Notes: generated from the sequence alone by a model not told the origin. Positions 16,137-25,401 are shown, counted from the stretch's first letter. The stretch is DNA of 33,631 nucleotides from Candidatus Gastranaerophilales bacterium (GCA_944322855.1 CALUQG010000021.1:1-33631); one strand, 5' to 3'. Numbers and translations: made by a program.

Positions 16137-18461
16137 ATGGCAAAAAAAGTATCAGACACAGCAGAGACAAAAAAAATAACAAAATCAGCTAAAGAAGAAA
16201 AACCAAAAGCACCTAAAGCAAAAAAGGAAAAAGCTCTTGTTATAGTTGAGTCTCCTGCAAAATCTAAAACTATAAAAAAAATTCTCGGTGATTCATATCA
16301 GATTGAAGCCAGCTACGGGCATATAAGAGATTTTCCGCCCAAGGTGCTCGGGTTTGATGTGACAAATAACTTTGAACCATCTTTTATAGTTATTCCTGAA
16401 AAAAAAGCTGTAGTAAAAAAACTGAATGAACTTGCACAAAAATCTGACAAAGTCTATCTGGCATCCGATCCCGACCGTGAAGGAGAAGCTATTGCATGGC
16501 ACGTCAGACAGGTGCTGGATGTTCCTGACAAGAAAATTTATCGTATTGAATTTAACGAAATCACTCCGAAAGCAATAAAAAATGCTGTTGAACACTCAAG
16601 ACCTATAGATATGGACAGAGTAAAAGCTCAGCAGACAAGACAAATTCTTGATAGACTTGTCGGATACAAAATCAGTCCTGTACTATGGGAAAAAATGAGA
16701 AATTACAGACTTTCAGCCGGAAGAGTGCAAAGTGTCGCTCTTCGTATGATTTGCGAAAGAGAAGACGAAATAGATGCTTTTGTACCTGTTGAATACTGGT
16801 CTGTAACTGCTGACCTCTTAAAAGGAAAACTCCCTTTCAGTGCTGAACTGACAAAGTATAAAGATAAAAAAATAGAAATAAAAAATAAAGAAGAAGCTGA
16901 CAAAATAGTTGCAGAGCTAACCAAAAAAGGTTTGAAATATGAGGTTTCAAAAGTTACATACAGAGATACACAAAGAAAACCTTCAGCACCATTTATCACT
17001 TCAACACTACAGCGTGAAGCCAGCTCAAAACTCGGCTACGGTGTTTCAAAAACAATGCAGATTGCACAAAAGCTTTATGAAGGTATTGATATAGGCACAG
17101 ACGGCCCTGTCGGTTTGATTACCTATATGAGAACAGATTCTGTCAGAATTTCAGATGATGCACAGGCTGCTGCAAAGGAATTTGTGACACAAAATTACGG
17201 TGAAAATTATTATCCAAAGACTCCAAACATTTACGCAAAAGGCGGAAAAAATGTTCAAGATGCACACGAAGCTATCAGACCGTCTTATATAGACAGAACC
17301 CCTGACAGTATAAAACAATACCTCACATCAGAACAATACAGACTATATAAGCTTATATGGTCACGGTTTATTGCGTCACAAATGGAAAATGCAAAAGTCA
17401 AAAATACATCAGTTGATATTGAAGCAGGTGATTATCTGTTTAAAACAGGAACAAGCAAGATTGTATTCGACGGATTTTTAAAAGTTTACAATGACTCGGA
17501 TGATGAACAGGATCAAAGCAAAATTCCCGATTTACAGCAGGGTGATGAGGTTAAACTCCAAAAAATAGATCCTAAACAGCATTTTACCCAGCCTCCTCCA
17601 AGATATACAGAAGCCTCACTTGTAAAAGCGCTGGAAGAACATGGAATAGGAAGACCATCTACATATGCTCCTATTATTTCTAAAATCCAGCAAAAAGGTT
17701 ATGTAGAAAAACTGGACAAAGCTCTTGCACCGACAATTCTTGGCAGAACTCTAAGCAGAGAACTTGTAAAGTATTTTACTGATATTATGAATTACGAGTT
17801 TACTGCGCAAATGGAGACAAAACTCGATGATATTGCAGAAGAAAAAGCTGTTTGGACAGACGTTTTGAAAGATTTTTATACTCCGTTTAATGAAACTGTT
17901 GATGCAGCCAAGAAAAATATGCCGAGAGTTCTCATAGAATCTGATGTTATTTGTCCGAACTGCGGCAAAAAAATGATTGTAAGAACAAGTCGTTTCGGTA
18001 CGCAGTTCCTCGGGTGTTCGGGATATCCTGAATGTAAAACAATGATGCCGCTTAACAAAGACGGCTCAGCTGCGGCTGTTGACGAAAAATCAGATGAAAA
18101 ATGCGAAAAATGCGGCTCTGATATGATAATCAAAGTCGGGCCGTATGGCAAATATCTCCAGTGCACAAACGAGGAATGCAAACACAGAAAACGTGTCGTT
18201 GTAACAACAGGTGTAAAATGTCCTAAGTGTGGTGAAGGCGAAGTTATTCAACGTAAATCAAAATACGGCAAGATATTCTACGGCTGCAATAAATACCCAG
18301 ATTGCGATTTTGTGTCCTGGAATGAACCTGTCAAAGAAAAATGCCCTGAATGCGGTGCTTATATGGTTAAGAAAATAACTAAAAAAGAATCTAAAATCGT
18401 TTGTTCAAACAATAATTGCGGTTTTTCAAAAACACTTGAAGAAGGTGAAAACAATGATTAA
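16137..18461 (+). CDS. topA: DNA topoisomerase I (type IA)
   Basis: Relaxes negative supercoils by a transient 5'-phosphotyrosine link. The 774-residue protein has a Lys/Ala-rich N-terminal extension (1-31), a TOPRIM domain beginning V-I-V-E-S-P-A-K, with D-P-D-R-E-G-E at 111-117 for Mg2+, and the active-site tyrosine Y330 in T-Y-M-R-T-D-S. The C-terminus carries four topoisomerase zinc-ribbon modules; the first three have four cysteines each, and the last is C-P-E-C...C-x5-C. The ribosome binding site is weak (TAGG about 13 bases upstream). The gene overlaps aroE by eight bases. Confidence 0.97.
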   Translation: MAKKVSDTAETKKITKSAKEEKPKAPKAKKEKALVIVESPAKSKTIKKILGDSYQIEASYGHIRDFPPKVLGFDVTNNFEPSFIVIPEKKAVVKKLNELAQKSDKVYLASDPDREGEAIAWHVRQVLDVPDKKIYRIEFNEITPKAIKNAVEHSRPIDMDRVKAQQTRQILDRLVGYKISPVLWEKMRNYRLSAGRVQSVALRMICEREDEIDAFVPVEYWSVTADLLKGKLPFSAELTKYKDKKIEIKNKEEADKIVAELTKKGLKYEVSKVTYRDTQRKPSAPFITSTLQREASSKLGYGVSKTMQIAQKLYEGIDIGTDGPVGLITYMRTDSVRISDDAQAAAKEFVTQNYGENYYPKTPNIYAKGGKNVQDAHEAIRPSYIDRTPDSIKQYLTSEQYRLYKLIWSRFIASQMENAKVKNTSVDIEAGDYLFKTGTSKIVFDGFLKVYNDSDDEQDQSKIPDLQQGDEVKLQKIDPKQHFTQPPPRYTEASLVKALEEHGIGRPSTYAPIISKIQQKGYVEKLDKALAPTILGRTLSRELVKYFTDIMNYEFTAQMETKLDDIAEEKAVWTDVLKDFYTPFNETVDAAKKNMPRVLIESDVICPNCGKKMIVRTSRFGTQFLGCSGYPECKTMMPLNKDGSAAAVDEKSDEKCEKCGSDMIIKVGPYGKYLQCTNEECKHRKRVVVTTGVKCPKCGEGEVIQRKSKYGKIFYGCNKYPDCDFVSWNEPVKEKCPECGAYMVKKITKKESKIVCSNNNCGFSKTLEEGENND

Positions 18462-19305
18462 GTTTGCTGTAATAGGTCATCCTCTGAGCCAATCTCTTTC
18501 TGCAGTTATGCATAATGCAATGTTTAAAGAGCTCGGATTGGACGGAACTTATGAAACGTTAGATACTGATAGCGAAGATTTAATATCAAGAGTAAAACAG
18601 CTAAAATCGCAGGATTATAGCGGTTTTAATGTAACTATTCCTCACAAAGTTCCGATAACTCTTTTTCTTGATGAATTTGACAGATCTGCTGATATTGCAG
18701 GATGTGCAAACACTGTAAAAATCATGCCTGACAAGTCTCTTGTTGGCTACAACACTGATATTTACGGATTTAAAACTGCTATACCTGCTTCTACGCAGCA
18801 AAAATTAAAAGGCAATACCGTATCAATTCTGGGTACAGGAGGTGCTGCCCGTGCTGCGGCTATAGCTTTCTGCCAGCTTGATGTAAAGGAAATCAATTTT
18901 TATGCAAGAAACGTAATCAACGCAAGCAATATGGTCAATTTTCTGAGAGACAAATTTCCCAATGTAAAAATTAACTTGAAACAAATGCAAAGTTTATCAG
19001 ATTTATCAGATACATATATGCTTGTGAATTCAACTCCGATTGGGATGAGAGGAAAAGCAATGGGAATGAGTCCTGTTGAAGAAGATGTTATTAAAACTTT
19101 GCCTCAGGGTGCATCGGTTTATGATATAGTTTATAATCCTTTAAAAACAGAGCTTTTACAAATAGCAAAGAAAAATAATTATGAAATAATAACCGGTGTC
19201 GACATGTTTGTTCATCAAGGTGCAAAAGCTTTTGAAATTTGGACTGGTCAAAAAGCTAAGCCTGAAATAATGAAAATTGCCGTACTCGAGGCTCTCGCTC
19301 AATAA
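18454..19305 (+). CDS. aroE: shikimate dehydrogenase
   Basis: Reduces 3-dehydroshikimate to shikimate with NADPH in aromatic amino-acid synthesis. The 283-residue protein has the shikimate-binding P-L-S-Q-S-L-S near the N-terminus, N-V-T-I-P-H-K with the catalytic lysine, N-T-D-I-Y-G with the partner aspartate, the NADP-binding G-T-G-G-A-A-R-A, N-S-T-P-I-G-M and the C-terminal H-Q-G-A-K-A-F. I chose ATG 18454, six bases after AAGGTG; a TTG at 18436 in the same frame would lie deep in topA and has no support. The start overlaps the topA end (ATGATTAA), so translation is coupled. Confidence 0.95.
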   Translation: MIKFAVIGHPLSQSLSAVMHNAMFKELGLDGTYETLDTDSEDLISRVKQLKSQDYSGFNVTIPHKVPITLFLDEFDRSADIAGCANTVKIMPDKSLVGYNTDIYGFKTAIPASTQQKLKGNTVSILGTGGAARAAAIAFCQLDVKEINFYARNVINASNMVNFLRDKFPNVKINLKQMQSLSDLSDTYMLVNSTPIGMRGKAMGMSPVEEDVIKTLPQGASVYDIVYNPLKTELLQIAKKNNYEIITGVDMFVHQGAKAFEIWTGQKAKPEIMKIAVLEALAQ

Positions 19306-19314
19306 TAACGTTAA

Positions 19315-19725
19315 CTACACATGTGATTTGTAAGACGATGTTATAAATTCGGGAAGCCGTCTATACATTTTATTTTTTGACGTATCAACGGCAACACAGG
19401 TTACAGTTGCAGCAATATTAACGATACCGGTATCTTTATTCTTTAAAATCTGGCTAAACACTATTGCGCTCGGACGAAGTTCTTGAATTTCAGTTTCCAA
19501 GATAAGATTATCATCAAGTTTCGCCGACATTTTGTATTTTATATTTAATTCAACAACAGGTAGAACACAGCCGTTTTCTTGCATTTTTTTCAAATCAAGT
19601 CCGAGAACTTTGTCAGTGTACTCAATTCTGCCAGCTTCAAGCCACCGCAAATATGCACCGTGCCAAACAACACCGTAAGCATCTGTATCTGCATAATATA
19701 CTCTTATTTCATCTGTATGTTTCAT
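19315..19725 (-). CDS. Acyl-CoA thioesterase, YbgC/4HBT hotdog family
   Basis: A 136-residue single hotdog-fold thioesterase that hydrolyses an acyl-CoA or acyl-ACP. The N-terminus shows the family active site: Y-A-D-T-D-A-Y-G-V-V-W-H with the catalytic aspartate (D16) in the Y-x-x-T-D-x-x-G-V-V pattern, followed by the long helix Y-L-R-W-L-E-A-G-R. Substrate unknown; YbgC relatives act near the cell envelope with Tol-Pal in proteobacteria, while DHNA-CoA thioesterases of Cyanobacteria are close in sequence. It lies 16 bases behind the TPR gene with GAGGTG as ribosome binding site, and converges on aroE with a nine-base gap. Confidence 0.88.
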   Translation of the reverse strand: MKHTDEIRVYYADTDAYGVVWHGAYLRWLEAGRIEYTDKVLGLDLKKMQENGCVLPVVELNIKYKMSAKLDDNLILETEIQELRPSAIVFSQILKNKDTGIVNIAATVTCVAVDTSKNKMYRRLPEFITSSYKSHV

Positions 19726-19741
19726 AACACCTCATACAAAA

Positions 19742-21340
19742 TTATGAATCAAATAGCCCCTGAATTTTATCCGTAATCTCCTGTGGGTCAAGTTCATTAG
19801 TCACATTATTCAAATCCATAGCTATTTGATAAAGTTTTGCTGCTTCGACTTTGTCTCCTTTTATTGCTACTGATCTTCCGAGATTATAATGAGCTAGTGC
19901 ATAATTTGGATTGTAATGTATAGCTTTTTGGAACAGCTCAATAGCCTGCTGAACACGACCCAAATCATCAAGATAAATTACCCCGAGATTGTTATATGCA
20001 ATATCATAGGTAGAATCGTATTTTATTGACAGTTCGTATTCTTTTATTGCTTCGTCAATATCACCTTTGCCCCAGTGCAAGAAACCAAGATTACAATGAA
20101 TTTTGGCATTTGTCGGATCCAATTCGAGTGCTCTTCTGTATACAGTCAAAGCGTTATTGTATTCTTGTTTGTCATAAAATGCACTTCCAAGATTTATGAA
20201 TATATCTATATCTGTTGGGGTCAGAAGATAAGCGGATTGATATGCACTTATTGCCGCATCTGTATTTTTTTCAGCTTCTTGAAAAACATAACCAAGGGTT
20301 TGAGCAATGACACTTGTCCATTCAGGTTTTGGATTAAGAGTTATCGCATTTTGATAATATGAAATTGCATCCTTTGTGTCGCCTTTAAGATAAAGAATAT
20401 TTGCCAGATTACTGTAATATTCAGCCGCATTAGGCTGTATTTCAATAAGTTTAAGGTATGTTTCAACTGCGCTGTCTAAATCGCCAAGTTCTTCATAAAC
20501 TGAGCACAAGGAACGATAAGCAGTAATATTTAAGCTATCAAGTATTATTGCCATTTTATATTCTAAAATAGCATCTTCATATCTTCCCATTGCTCTGTAA
20601 ATATCACCAAGAAGACAATATAAAAGAAGAAATCCGGGTGCTTTATCAAGCGCTTCACGATAAAGATCAACTGCTTGATCTATACCGTTTCTTGCAACCA
20701 TTATCCAGCCTTTGATAAGCATTGGCATAAACTGCAGATATGAAATTACCTGAAAGACATCTTTTATTGCTTCTTTATCAAAAGGAAGCGTTAATAAAGA
20801 CAAAATAAGCTCTTTTTGTCTTTGCAATGTAATTTTAAAGGATTTTACAGACATTACTCTGTAAAGGTTATACCTGAGAAAATGCGAACGTGAAGAAGCA
20901 AATGGTCTTAACGAAGCAGATTTTTGAGCAAATTCCATAGCATCAGGGAAATGAGCTTTTTTTGTATGACAACAAGCAAGCATGTAATAGGCTTCTGCAT
21001 ATTTTGGATTTTTTTCCACAGACAAATTAAAATAGTTTATAGCTCTATCTATTTCATTTTTGTAGTAAAAAGCCATACCTATTTTGTAATATATTTCATA
21101 AGAATCTATAAAAGACTCCAGGGCTCTTTGATATTCCGTAATGGCTTCGTCAATATATTGTCTGGCCTGATGAATATCCAGATGCCATTCTATGTATAAA
21201 TCTCCAAGTCTTACATGCAGCTGTGCATTCGTCGGATCTTTTGCAAGTTCTATTTGACATTTTTCAATTGCACGCTGCAAGCTGCCGTTTGTCTTAAACT
21301 TCTTATTCTGTTGTTTTTTATGTCTCAATATTTTAAACAT
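19742..21340 (-). CDS. TPR-repeat protein
   Basis: A 532-residue soluble protein made almost wholly of tetratricopeptide repeats: I count about eleven 34-residue units from residue 40 to 515, with typical W/L-G-Y-A-F/Y-P spacing (for example A-I-x-x-Y-x-x-A-I-x-L-x-P). Two non-TPR stretches, about 160-205 and the basic first 20 residues, interrupt this. No signal peptide or membrane helix, so probably cytoplasmic. TPR arrays hold partner proteins; the partner is unknown. It lies between a PilZ gene and a thioesterase gene on the same strand. A possible TATAAT -10 (minus, 21358-21363) gives it a promoter of its own, with a short leader. Confidence 0.9.
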   Translation of the reverse strand: MFKILRHKKQQNKKFKTNGSLQRAIEKCQIELAKDPTNAQLHVRLGDLYIEWHLDIHQARQYIDEAITEYQRALESFIDSYEIYYKIGMAFYYKNEIDRAINYFNLSVEKNPKYAEAYYMLACCHTKKAHFPDAMEFAQKSASLRPFASSRSHFLRYNLYRVMSVKSFKITLQRQKELILSLLTLPFDKEAIKDVFQVISYLQFMPMLIKGWIMVARNGIDQAVDLYREALDKAPGFLLLYCLLGDIYRAMGRYEDAILEYKMAIILDSLNITAYRSLCSVYEELGDLDSAVETYLKLIEIQPNAAEYYSNLANILYLKGDTKDAISYYQNAITLNPKPEWTSVIAQTLGYVFQEAEKNTDAAISAYQSAYLLTPTDIDIFINLGSAFYDKQEYNNALTVYRRALELDPTNAKIHCNLGFLHWGKGDIDEAIKEYELSIKYDSTYDIAYNNLGVIYLDDLGRVQQAIELFQKAIHYNPNYALAHYNLGRSVAIKGDKVEAAKLYQIAMDLNNVTNELDPQEITDKIQGLFDS

Positions 21341-21411
21341 GTCTATCCGGATAATTCATTATATCTTTATATTAGAATACTTAAAGTTTTTTTGCAAAAA
21401 TTTTAACTTTA

Positions 21412-22035
21412 TTAGTTCATTTTATTTTGGATATTTTGTAGTTTTATACATTTTTGTATTATTTTATCCCTGTCTTTTTCTTGCAATTTAGTAAATTCAA
21501 AGAGATATTCGTTTGGTTTGTAAAAATTCTTTTTAAATACAGTTCCTTCAATTTTTATCATTGGCTCAAACTGTTCTATTCTCAATTGTGCACAGTAATC
21601 TTGTGCATCTTTGAATACTTTTTCACTGGCAAATCTGACACCACCGCCGCCAATATCTATTGTATTCACTCTGATGTTTCCGTCTTCAAGAATAAAATAC
21701 AAATCCGTTATATAAGGCATTCTAAGATATTTTCTTCTTTGAATAATCTGATTTTCCTCATTGAATTCAATTACCATTTTTCCGTCAAACGGAGCATCAA
21801 AAACAATAGAATCAATTATAATTATTCCACCGAATGTATAAATAAAAGCCTTAATTTCCGTTCCTTCGGTAAGATACGGGATTAATTCTGACTTTGACTC
21901 AGGAAAAGAAATTGTCAGCCTGTCAAAATCAGGCTCCAGCACATAGCACTCTATGATATTTCTGGAACCCATAGAACTGCCTGTATTAACTTCTATTTGA
22001 ACTTTTAAGCCTCTTTTTATCGGATTTACGGCCAT
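21412..22035 (-). CDS. PilZ-domain protein, possible c-di-GMP receptor
   Basis: A 207-residue protein with a YcgR-N-like beta domain (about 5-95) followed by a PilZ domain. The PilZ signature is present as R-R-K-Y-L-R at 100-105 and D-I-G-G-G-G-V-R-F at 127-135. In the usual D/N-x-S-x-x-G motif the serine is Gly here (G129), so binding strength is uncertain although both arginines are kept. YcgR-like proteins adjust motility, secretion or exopolysaccharide to c-di-GMP. It lies nine bases behind the second M16 gene, so it is co-transcribed with the peptidase pair, and 71 bases before the TPR gene. Confidence 0.86.
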   Translation of the reverse strand: MAVNPIKRGLKVQIEVNTGSSMGSRNIIECYVLEPDFDRLTISFPESKSELIPYLTEGTEIKAFIYTFGGIIIIDSIVFDAPFDGKMVIEFNEENQIIQRRKYLRMPYITDLYFILEDGNIRVNTIDIGGGGVRFASEKVFKDAQDYCAQLRIEQFEPMIKIEGTVFKKNFYKPNEYLFEFTKLQEKDRDKIIQKCIKLQNIQNKMN

Positions 22036-22044
22036 AACTTCTCC

Positions 22045-23271
22045 TTAAAAGTCTAAATACTCTTTTGGCGCAAGCACAGTAAGTACAGATGGCTCTTTTA
22101 TACACAAATTAGCAACTCTGGTTATATCATCTGTTGTTACCGATTTTATTTTTTCTATAAGTTTGCTTTCAAAGTCTGCTCCGAGTCCTTTATCTTCATA
22201 AAAAGCCATTAAACTTGATTGTTGAAGGTTTGTTTCTGTAAAAAATTGTCTTCTGCCCAGCAGATTATTTTTAGCATTTTCCAATTCCTGCTGTGTAACC
22301 GGTATGTTTTTAATTTTATCAAGTTCAATTTTAAAACCTTCTAGAGATGTTTTTATATTTTTAGGCTCAGTCGCAATATATACATTAAACAAGGCCGCAT
22401 GATTATAAATTTCATAACTGCTTCTGACAACATAAGCAAGTCCTTTTTTATCTCTTAATTCAAGAAATAATCGGGATGAAAGACCGCAAGAACCAAGCAT
22501 TGTGTTCATAACCATTATTGCGGCATAATCTTTGTCATATATAGTAGGAACCTGCCAGCCTTGAATTATCTGAGCCTGTGAAGCATCATCTTTTTCGATT
22601 TTTACTATATCAGATTTTTCAAGTACAGGTTTTTCTATTTCATTTTTGATATCTTTTATATTTTTCAAGTCAGAAAAATATTTTTTCAAAACTTCTACTG
22701 CATATTCCTCATCAAAATCACCGACAAGGCTTATTGCTTTTGATGAATTTTCTAATAAATTATGATAGGCTTCCAAAACCTCCTGTTTTGTAATGTCATC
22801 GATATCGTTCAAAATCATTGTAGAAGTGTGTCCGTACGGATGATTTTTAAATATAGCTCTGTAAAATCCATCCATTGCTCTGGATCTCGGGTCATCCATT
22901 TCTGCCGGAATTTCTCCTTTTAATTTTAAAACCTCTTTATTAAAATCATCAAAAGTAGAATTATGAATTATGTCAGATAGTATTTCAACAGCTTTTTCAA
23001 AATCCTCATTCAGATATTGAAGTTTGAAACGAATAAAATCCTGTTTCATTTCACTATAGCAGTCTATTGCGTTTTCATCCAATTCATCAGCAAGCTGCTG
23101 TGCAGAACGATTTTTTGTTCCTTGCAAAAACAATCTGTTCAAAACAGAATAAAGTCCGGCTTTTTTTTCCGGTGTTGTGATTTTAAAATAAAAACACAAC
23201 GCTTGTCTTGGTGTGTTTTTATTCTGTTTTAATGCCAGTGGTATATTATTATCTAATAGTATTTCTTTCAT
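22045..23271 (-). CDS. M16 peptidase-like protein, non-catalytic subunit
   Basis: A 408-residue M16 (pitrilysin/MPP) fold protein without the zinc-binding H-x-x-E-H: the matching position reads L-N-R-L-F-L-Q-G-T. The C-terminal half keeps the R...Y pattern (S-R-L-F-L-E-L-R-D-K-K-G-L-A-Y) that in M16B heterodimers binds the substrate for the catalytic partner. Gene order supports this: the catalytic homologue is directly upstream on the same strand (21-base gap). No signal peptide, so the pair is probably cytoplasmic, unlike many secreted or periplasmic relatives. A role in clearing peptides is likely; the substrate is unknown. Confidence 0.9.
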   Translation of the reverse strand: MKEILLDNNIPLALKQNKNTPRQALCFYFKITTPEKKAGLYSVLNRLFLQGTKNRSAQQLADELDENAIDCYSEMKQDFIRFKLQYLNEDFEKAVEILSDIIHNSTFDDFNKEVLKLKGEIPAEMDDPRSRAMDGFYRAIFKNHPYGHTSTMILNDIDDITKQEVLEAYHNLLENSSKAISLVGDFDEEYAVEVLKKYFSDLKNIKDIKNEIEKPVLEKSDIVKIEKDDASQAQIIQGWQVPTIYDKDYAAIMVMNTMLGSCGLSSRLFLELRDKKGLAYVVRSSYEIYNHAALFNVYIATEPKNIKTSLEGFKIELDKIKNIPVTQQELENAKNNLLGRRQFFTETNLQQSSLMAFYEDKGLGADFESKLIEKIKSVTTDDITRVANLCIKEPSVLTVLAPKEYLDF

Positions 23272-23292
23272 TTTATGTCCTTTATGATTATC

Positions 23293-24630
23293 TTATTCCG
23301 GAAGCAAGACTGTTGTAACAGAATTTTGAAAATTCAAGTATTTTTTTGCAACGTCATTAGCATCCTCAATTGTATATTCATTCAAATCTTCAAGATATTT
23401 TTCAACAAGATCAAGATTGTTGCACACAGTCATGTAATATCCTATATTTTCAGCTATGTCGGATACTGTTTCTGCATTTTCCGCAAATCTTGCTTTTAGT
23501 TTTTTCTTCGCTTTTGCGAATTCTCTTTCTGTCAATCCATCATTCAAAATTTTTGAAAATTCATTTTTTATCAATGTAAGAGCTTCGTCTTTTCTATCAG
23601 GTTTAAAATTAGACTGAACAAAGAAATTTCCGCCATCTTTGAAATTATAAAAATCAGTAGTCACTATATTAAAAGCAGGATTTTCAGCTTTTTCTATCAG
23701 GTTTTGATACAATCTTGAACTTTGCCCCTCTCCCAGAACAACATTGATAATTTCAAGACCAATATTATCTTTTATATCAGTTGCAACAGGGCCCAGCCAT
23801 CCGGTGATAGAAAAACCTGTATTAATTTTTCCTGTCAGTTCAAAATATTTTTCCTCAGAAACAGGTGTATCCAATGGATACTTGGTATTTTCATAATTTT
23901 TTCTTCCATTAAAATCAAACTCTTTAACAACTTTTTCAAGAACCTTTTGATGATCAAAATCACCTGCAATTATTGTTGTAATATTGTTTGGTGTGTAATG
24001 GGTTTTATAATAATTCATTATAGTTTCTCTCGGTATAGAAGCTATTGTTTCAGGAAAACCTATTACATCTCTTTTATAAGGATGGCTTGTGTACATATTA
24101 AAATTTGTATTGTTATAAATTTTTGTCCATGGTTGATCCTGGCGCATTCTTATTTCTTCAATAACAACATGTCTTTCCCTTTTTTGTGAAACTGTGTCAT
24201 CGCCCAGAACAAAAGCCGGTCCTATTTCATCTTCAGGTATCACAGGATCAAGCATCATATCAGCATGAAGTTCAATAGCTTCTTTAAAGTAGGAACCATT
24301 AGGCCCTTGTGGTAATGTCACATAATAAAATGTATAATCCTTCCAGGTTGCAGCATTAACAATAGCGCCTTTTGCTTCTAGAGTTTTATCAAAATACCCT
24401 GCTTTATGCTTGTGTGTACCTTTAAACATAAGATGTTCAAGAAAATGTGATACACCGTTATTTTCATCATTTTCATTTATTGAACCTGTTTTAACCCAGC
24501 TTGATATATTAACAAGACCGCCTTCTTTATGAGCAAGAACAATTTTGTGTCCGTTTTCTCTTTCATAAATTTCAACAGGTTTTGTCAAATAAGGATATTT
24601 TATTTCTTTTTTTATTATATTTTCTTCCAC
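23293..24630 (-). CDS. M16 family zinc metallopeptidase, catalytic subunit
   Basis: A 445-residue M16B peptidase. The inverted zinc motif H-F-L-E-H is at 62-66 (zinc ligands H62 and H66, catalytic E65), with the third ligand in the V-I-E-E-I helix about 75 residues later. It forms the usual two-domain half clamshell and would pair with the non-catalytic homologue encoded next. The start is GTG at 24630 with AGAGGT eight bases upstream. It leads an operon with the second M16 gene and the PilZ gene, driven by a TGATACAAT promoter. No signal peptide is seen. The protein substrate is unknown; relatives process short unfolded peptides. Confidence 0.93.
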   Translation of the reverse strand: MEENIIKKEIKYPYLTKPVEIYERENGHKIVLAHKEGGLVNISSWVKTGSINENDENNGVSHFLEHLMFKGTHKHKAGYFDKTLEAKGAIVNAATWKDYTFYYVTLPQGPNGSYFKEAIELHADMMLDPVIPEDEIGPAFVLGDDTVSQKRERHVVIEEIRMRQDQPWTKIYNNTNFNMYTSHPYKRDVIGFPETIASIPRETIMNYYKTHYTPNNITTIIAGDFDHQKVLEKVVKEFDFNGRKNYENTKYPLDTPVSEEKYFELTGKINTGFSITGWLGPVATDIKDNIGLEIINVVLGEGQSSRLYQNLIEKAENPAFNIVTTDFYNFKDGGNFFVQSNFKPDRKDEALTLIKNEFSKILNDGLTEREFAKAKKKLKARFAENAETVSDIAENIGYYMTVCNNLDLVEKYLEDLNEYTIEDANDVAKKYLNFQNSVTTVLLPE

Positions 24631-24662
24631 CGTAATACCTCTATGTCATAATTTACTAATAA

Positions 24663-24671
24663 ATTGTATCA
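24663..24671 (-). promoter_or_regulatory. Extended -10 promoter of the M16-PilZ operon
   Basis: On the minus strand TGA-TACAAT fits an extended -10 element 32 bases before the GTG start, with only a weak -35 candidate (TGCAAA) at a 16-base spacing. Same form as the lysA promoter (TGG-TACAAT). Confidence 0.5.
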
Positions 24672-24746
24672 AATAATATGTTGTTTTGCACATATATTAG
24701 GTGGATATTAATATTTTATTTAATAGGTACAATCTTTGTAATAACT

Positions 24747-24774
24747 AAAAGCCGGATAAATCTATCCGGCTTTT
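24747..24774 (-). terminator. Rho-independent terminator of the TM2 gene
   Basis: A perfect 12-bp stem, AAAAGCCGGATA (24747-24758) with TATCCGGCTTTT (24763-24774), around a four-base loop. It is GC-rich in the middle and flanked by A/T runs, so it can act on both strands. It lies 30 bases beyond the TM2 stop. Confidence 0.92.
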
Positions 24775-24804
24775 GGGTTTATTTGTAATATAAAATAATC
24801 ACAA

Positions 24805-25059
24805 CTATTTGAGTTCTGAACCGTCTGCTGGAACAAGTTTTTTGGTCAAAATTAAAATAAGATCAACGATTAACCAGATGCCGACAGCAAGAAGGAATAC
24901 AAAACCTATTGCAAGAGCTGCTGTAAGCCAGCCGATAATAACCAGTATGAGCATAACAGCCGCACTCTTATTGTGTCCAAGATAAAATCTATGTGCACCT
25001 AGTGATCCTAAGAAAAACCATAAAACAAGTGTTAATACCAAACTTTTAGAATTTTCCAT
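24805..25059 (-). CDS. TM2-domain membrane protein
   Basis: An 84-residue inner-membrane protein of the TM2 family. Residues 9-22 form the first helix, then the conserved F-L-G-S-L-G-A-H-R-F-Y-L-G-H turn, and a second long hydrophobic stretch (35-70) ending in D-L-I-L-I. These short proteins are common in bacteria and their function is not established. ATG 25059 has a strong AAGGAG. It is a single-gene unit with its own terminator and a TGATATAAT promoter, and is divergent from the small secreted pair. Confidence 0.9.
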   Translation of the reverse strand: MENSKSLVLTLVLWFFLGSLGAHRFYLGHNKSAAVMLILVIIGWLTAALAIGFVFLLAVGIWLIVDLILILTKKLVPADGSELK

Positions 25060-25101
25060 ATAAAACTCCTTACTTGATGATTAAGATATTTAAACCAGAT
25101 A

Positions 25102-25110
25102 ATTATATCA
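25102..25110 (-). promoter_or_regulatory. Extended -10 promoter of the TM2 gene
   Basis: TGA-TATAAT on the minus strand, a perfect -10 with TGn extension, 43 bases before the start codon. The -35 region is weak. The predicted start of transcription is near 25095. Confidence 0.55.
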
Positions 25111-25144
25111 ATACTTAATACAATTAAACTCGTTCATATAGAGT

Positions 25145-25159
25145 ATCTGTGTTACAGAT
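25145..25159. promoter_or_regulatory. Palindrome upstream of the secreted pair
   Basis: ATCTGT-GTT-ACAGAT is a perfect 6-3-6 inverted repeat 57 bases before the Cys-rich gene. It has the form of a repressor or activator half-site pair, and nothing close to it is coding. Function inferred. Confidence 0.35.
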
Positions 25160-25215
25160 GTGTAATGCAAATTCATTTTAAAACAATACAATTATTTGTA
25201 TCGCAGGTTGTCTTT

Positions 25216-25401
25216 ATGAAAAAGATAATTGCAGTTTTAATAATAATATTGATGTCGTGTAGCGCAGGATTTGCTTTTATGAATGATATAAAAGCAAGAA
25301 GAGGATGTTGTTCACATCATGGCGGTGTGTGCGGATGTTCTAACAGTGGACGGGCTGTTTGCTGCGATGGCTCACTCAGCCCGTCATGTGGATGCAATTA
25401 A
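25216..25401 (+). CDS. Small secreted Cys-rich protein (GCCSxHGGVCGC type)
   Basis: A 61-residue precursor. Residues 1-20 are a Sec signal peptide ending S-A-G-F-A, and the mature part of about 40 residues has eight cysteines in the pattern G-C-C-S-H-H-G-G-V-C-G-C...C-C-D-G-S-L-S-P-S-C-G-C. I recall similar short exported Cys/His motifs in several bacteria but know no function; disulfides or metal binding are likely in the periplasm. I chose ATG 25216 because it gives a clean signal peptide; an in-frame ATG at 25165 adds 17 residues. Its stop overlaps the next start (TAATG), so both exported proteins are made together. Confidence 0.78.
   Translation: MKKIIAVLIIILMSCSAGFAFMNDIKARRGCCSHHGGVCGCSNSGRAVCCDGSLSPSCGCN

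Noticed and set aside
18436-18453. TTG at 18436 as start of aroE
   Set aside because: It lies inside topA without a ribosome binding site; ATG 18454 has AAGGTG and begins directly at the conserved AroE N-terminus.
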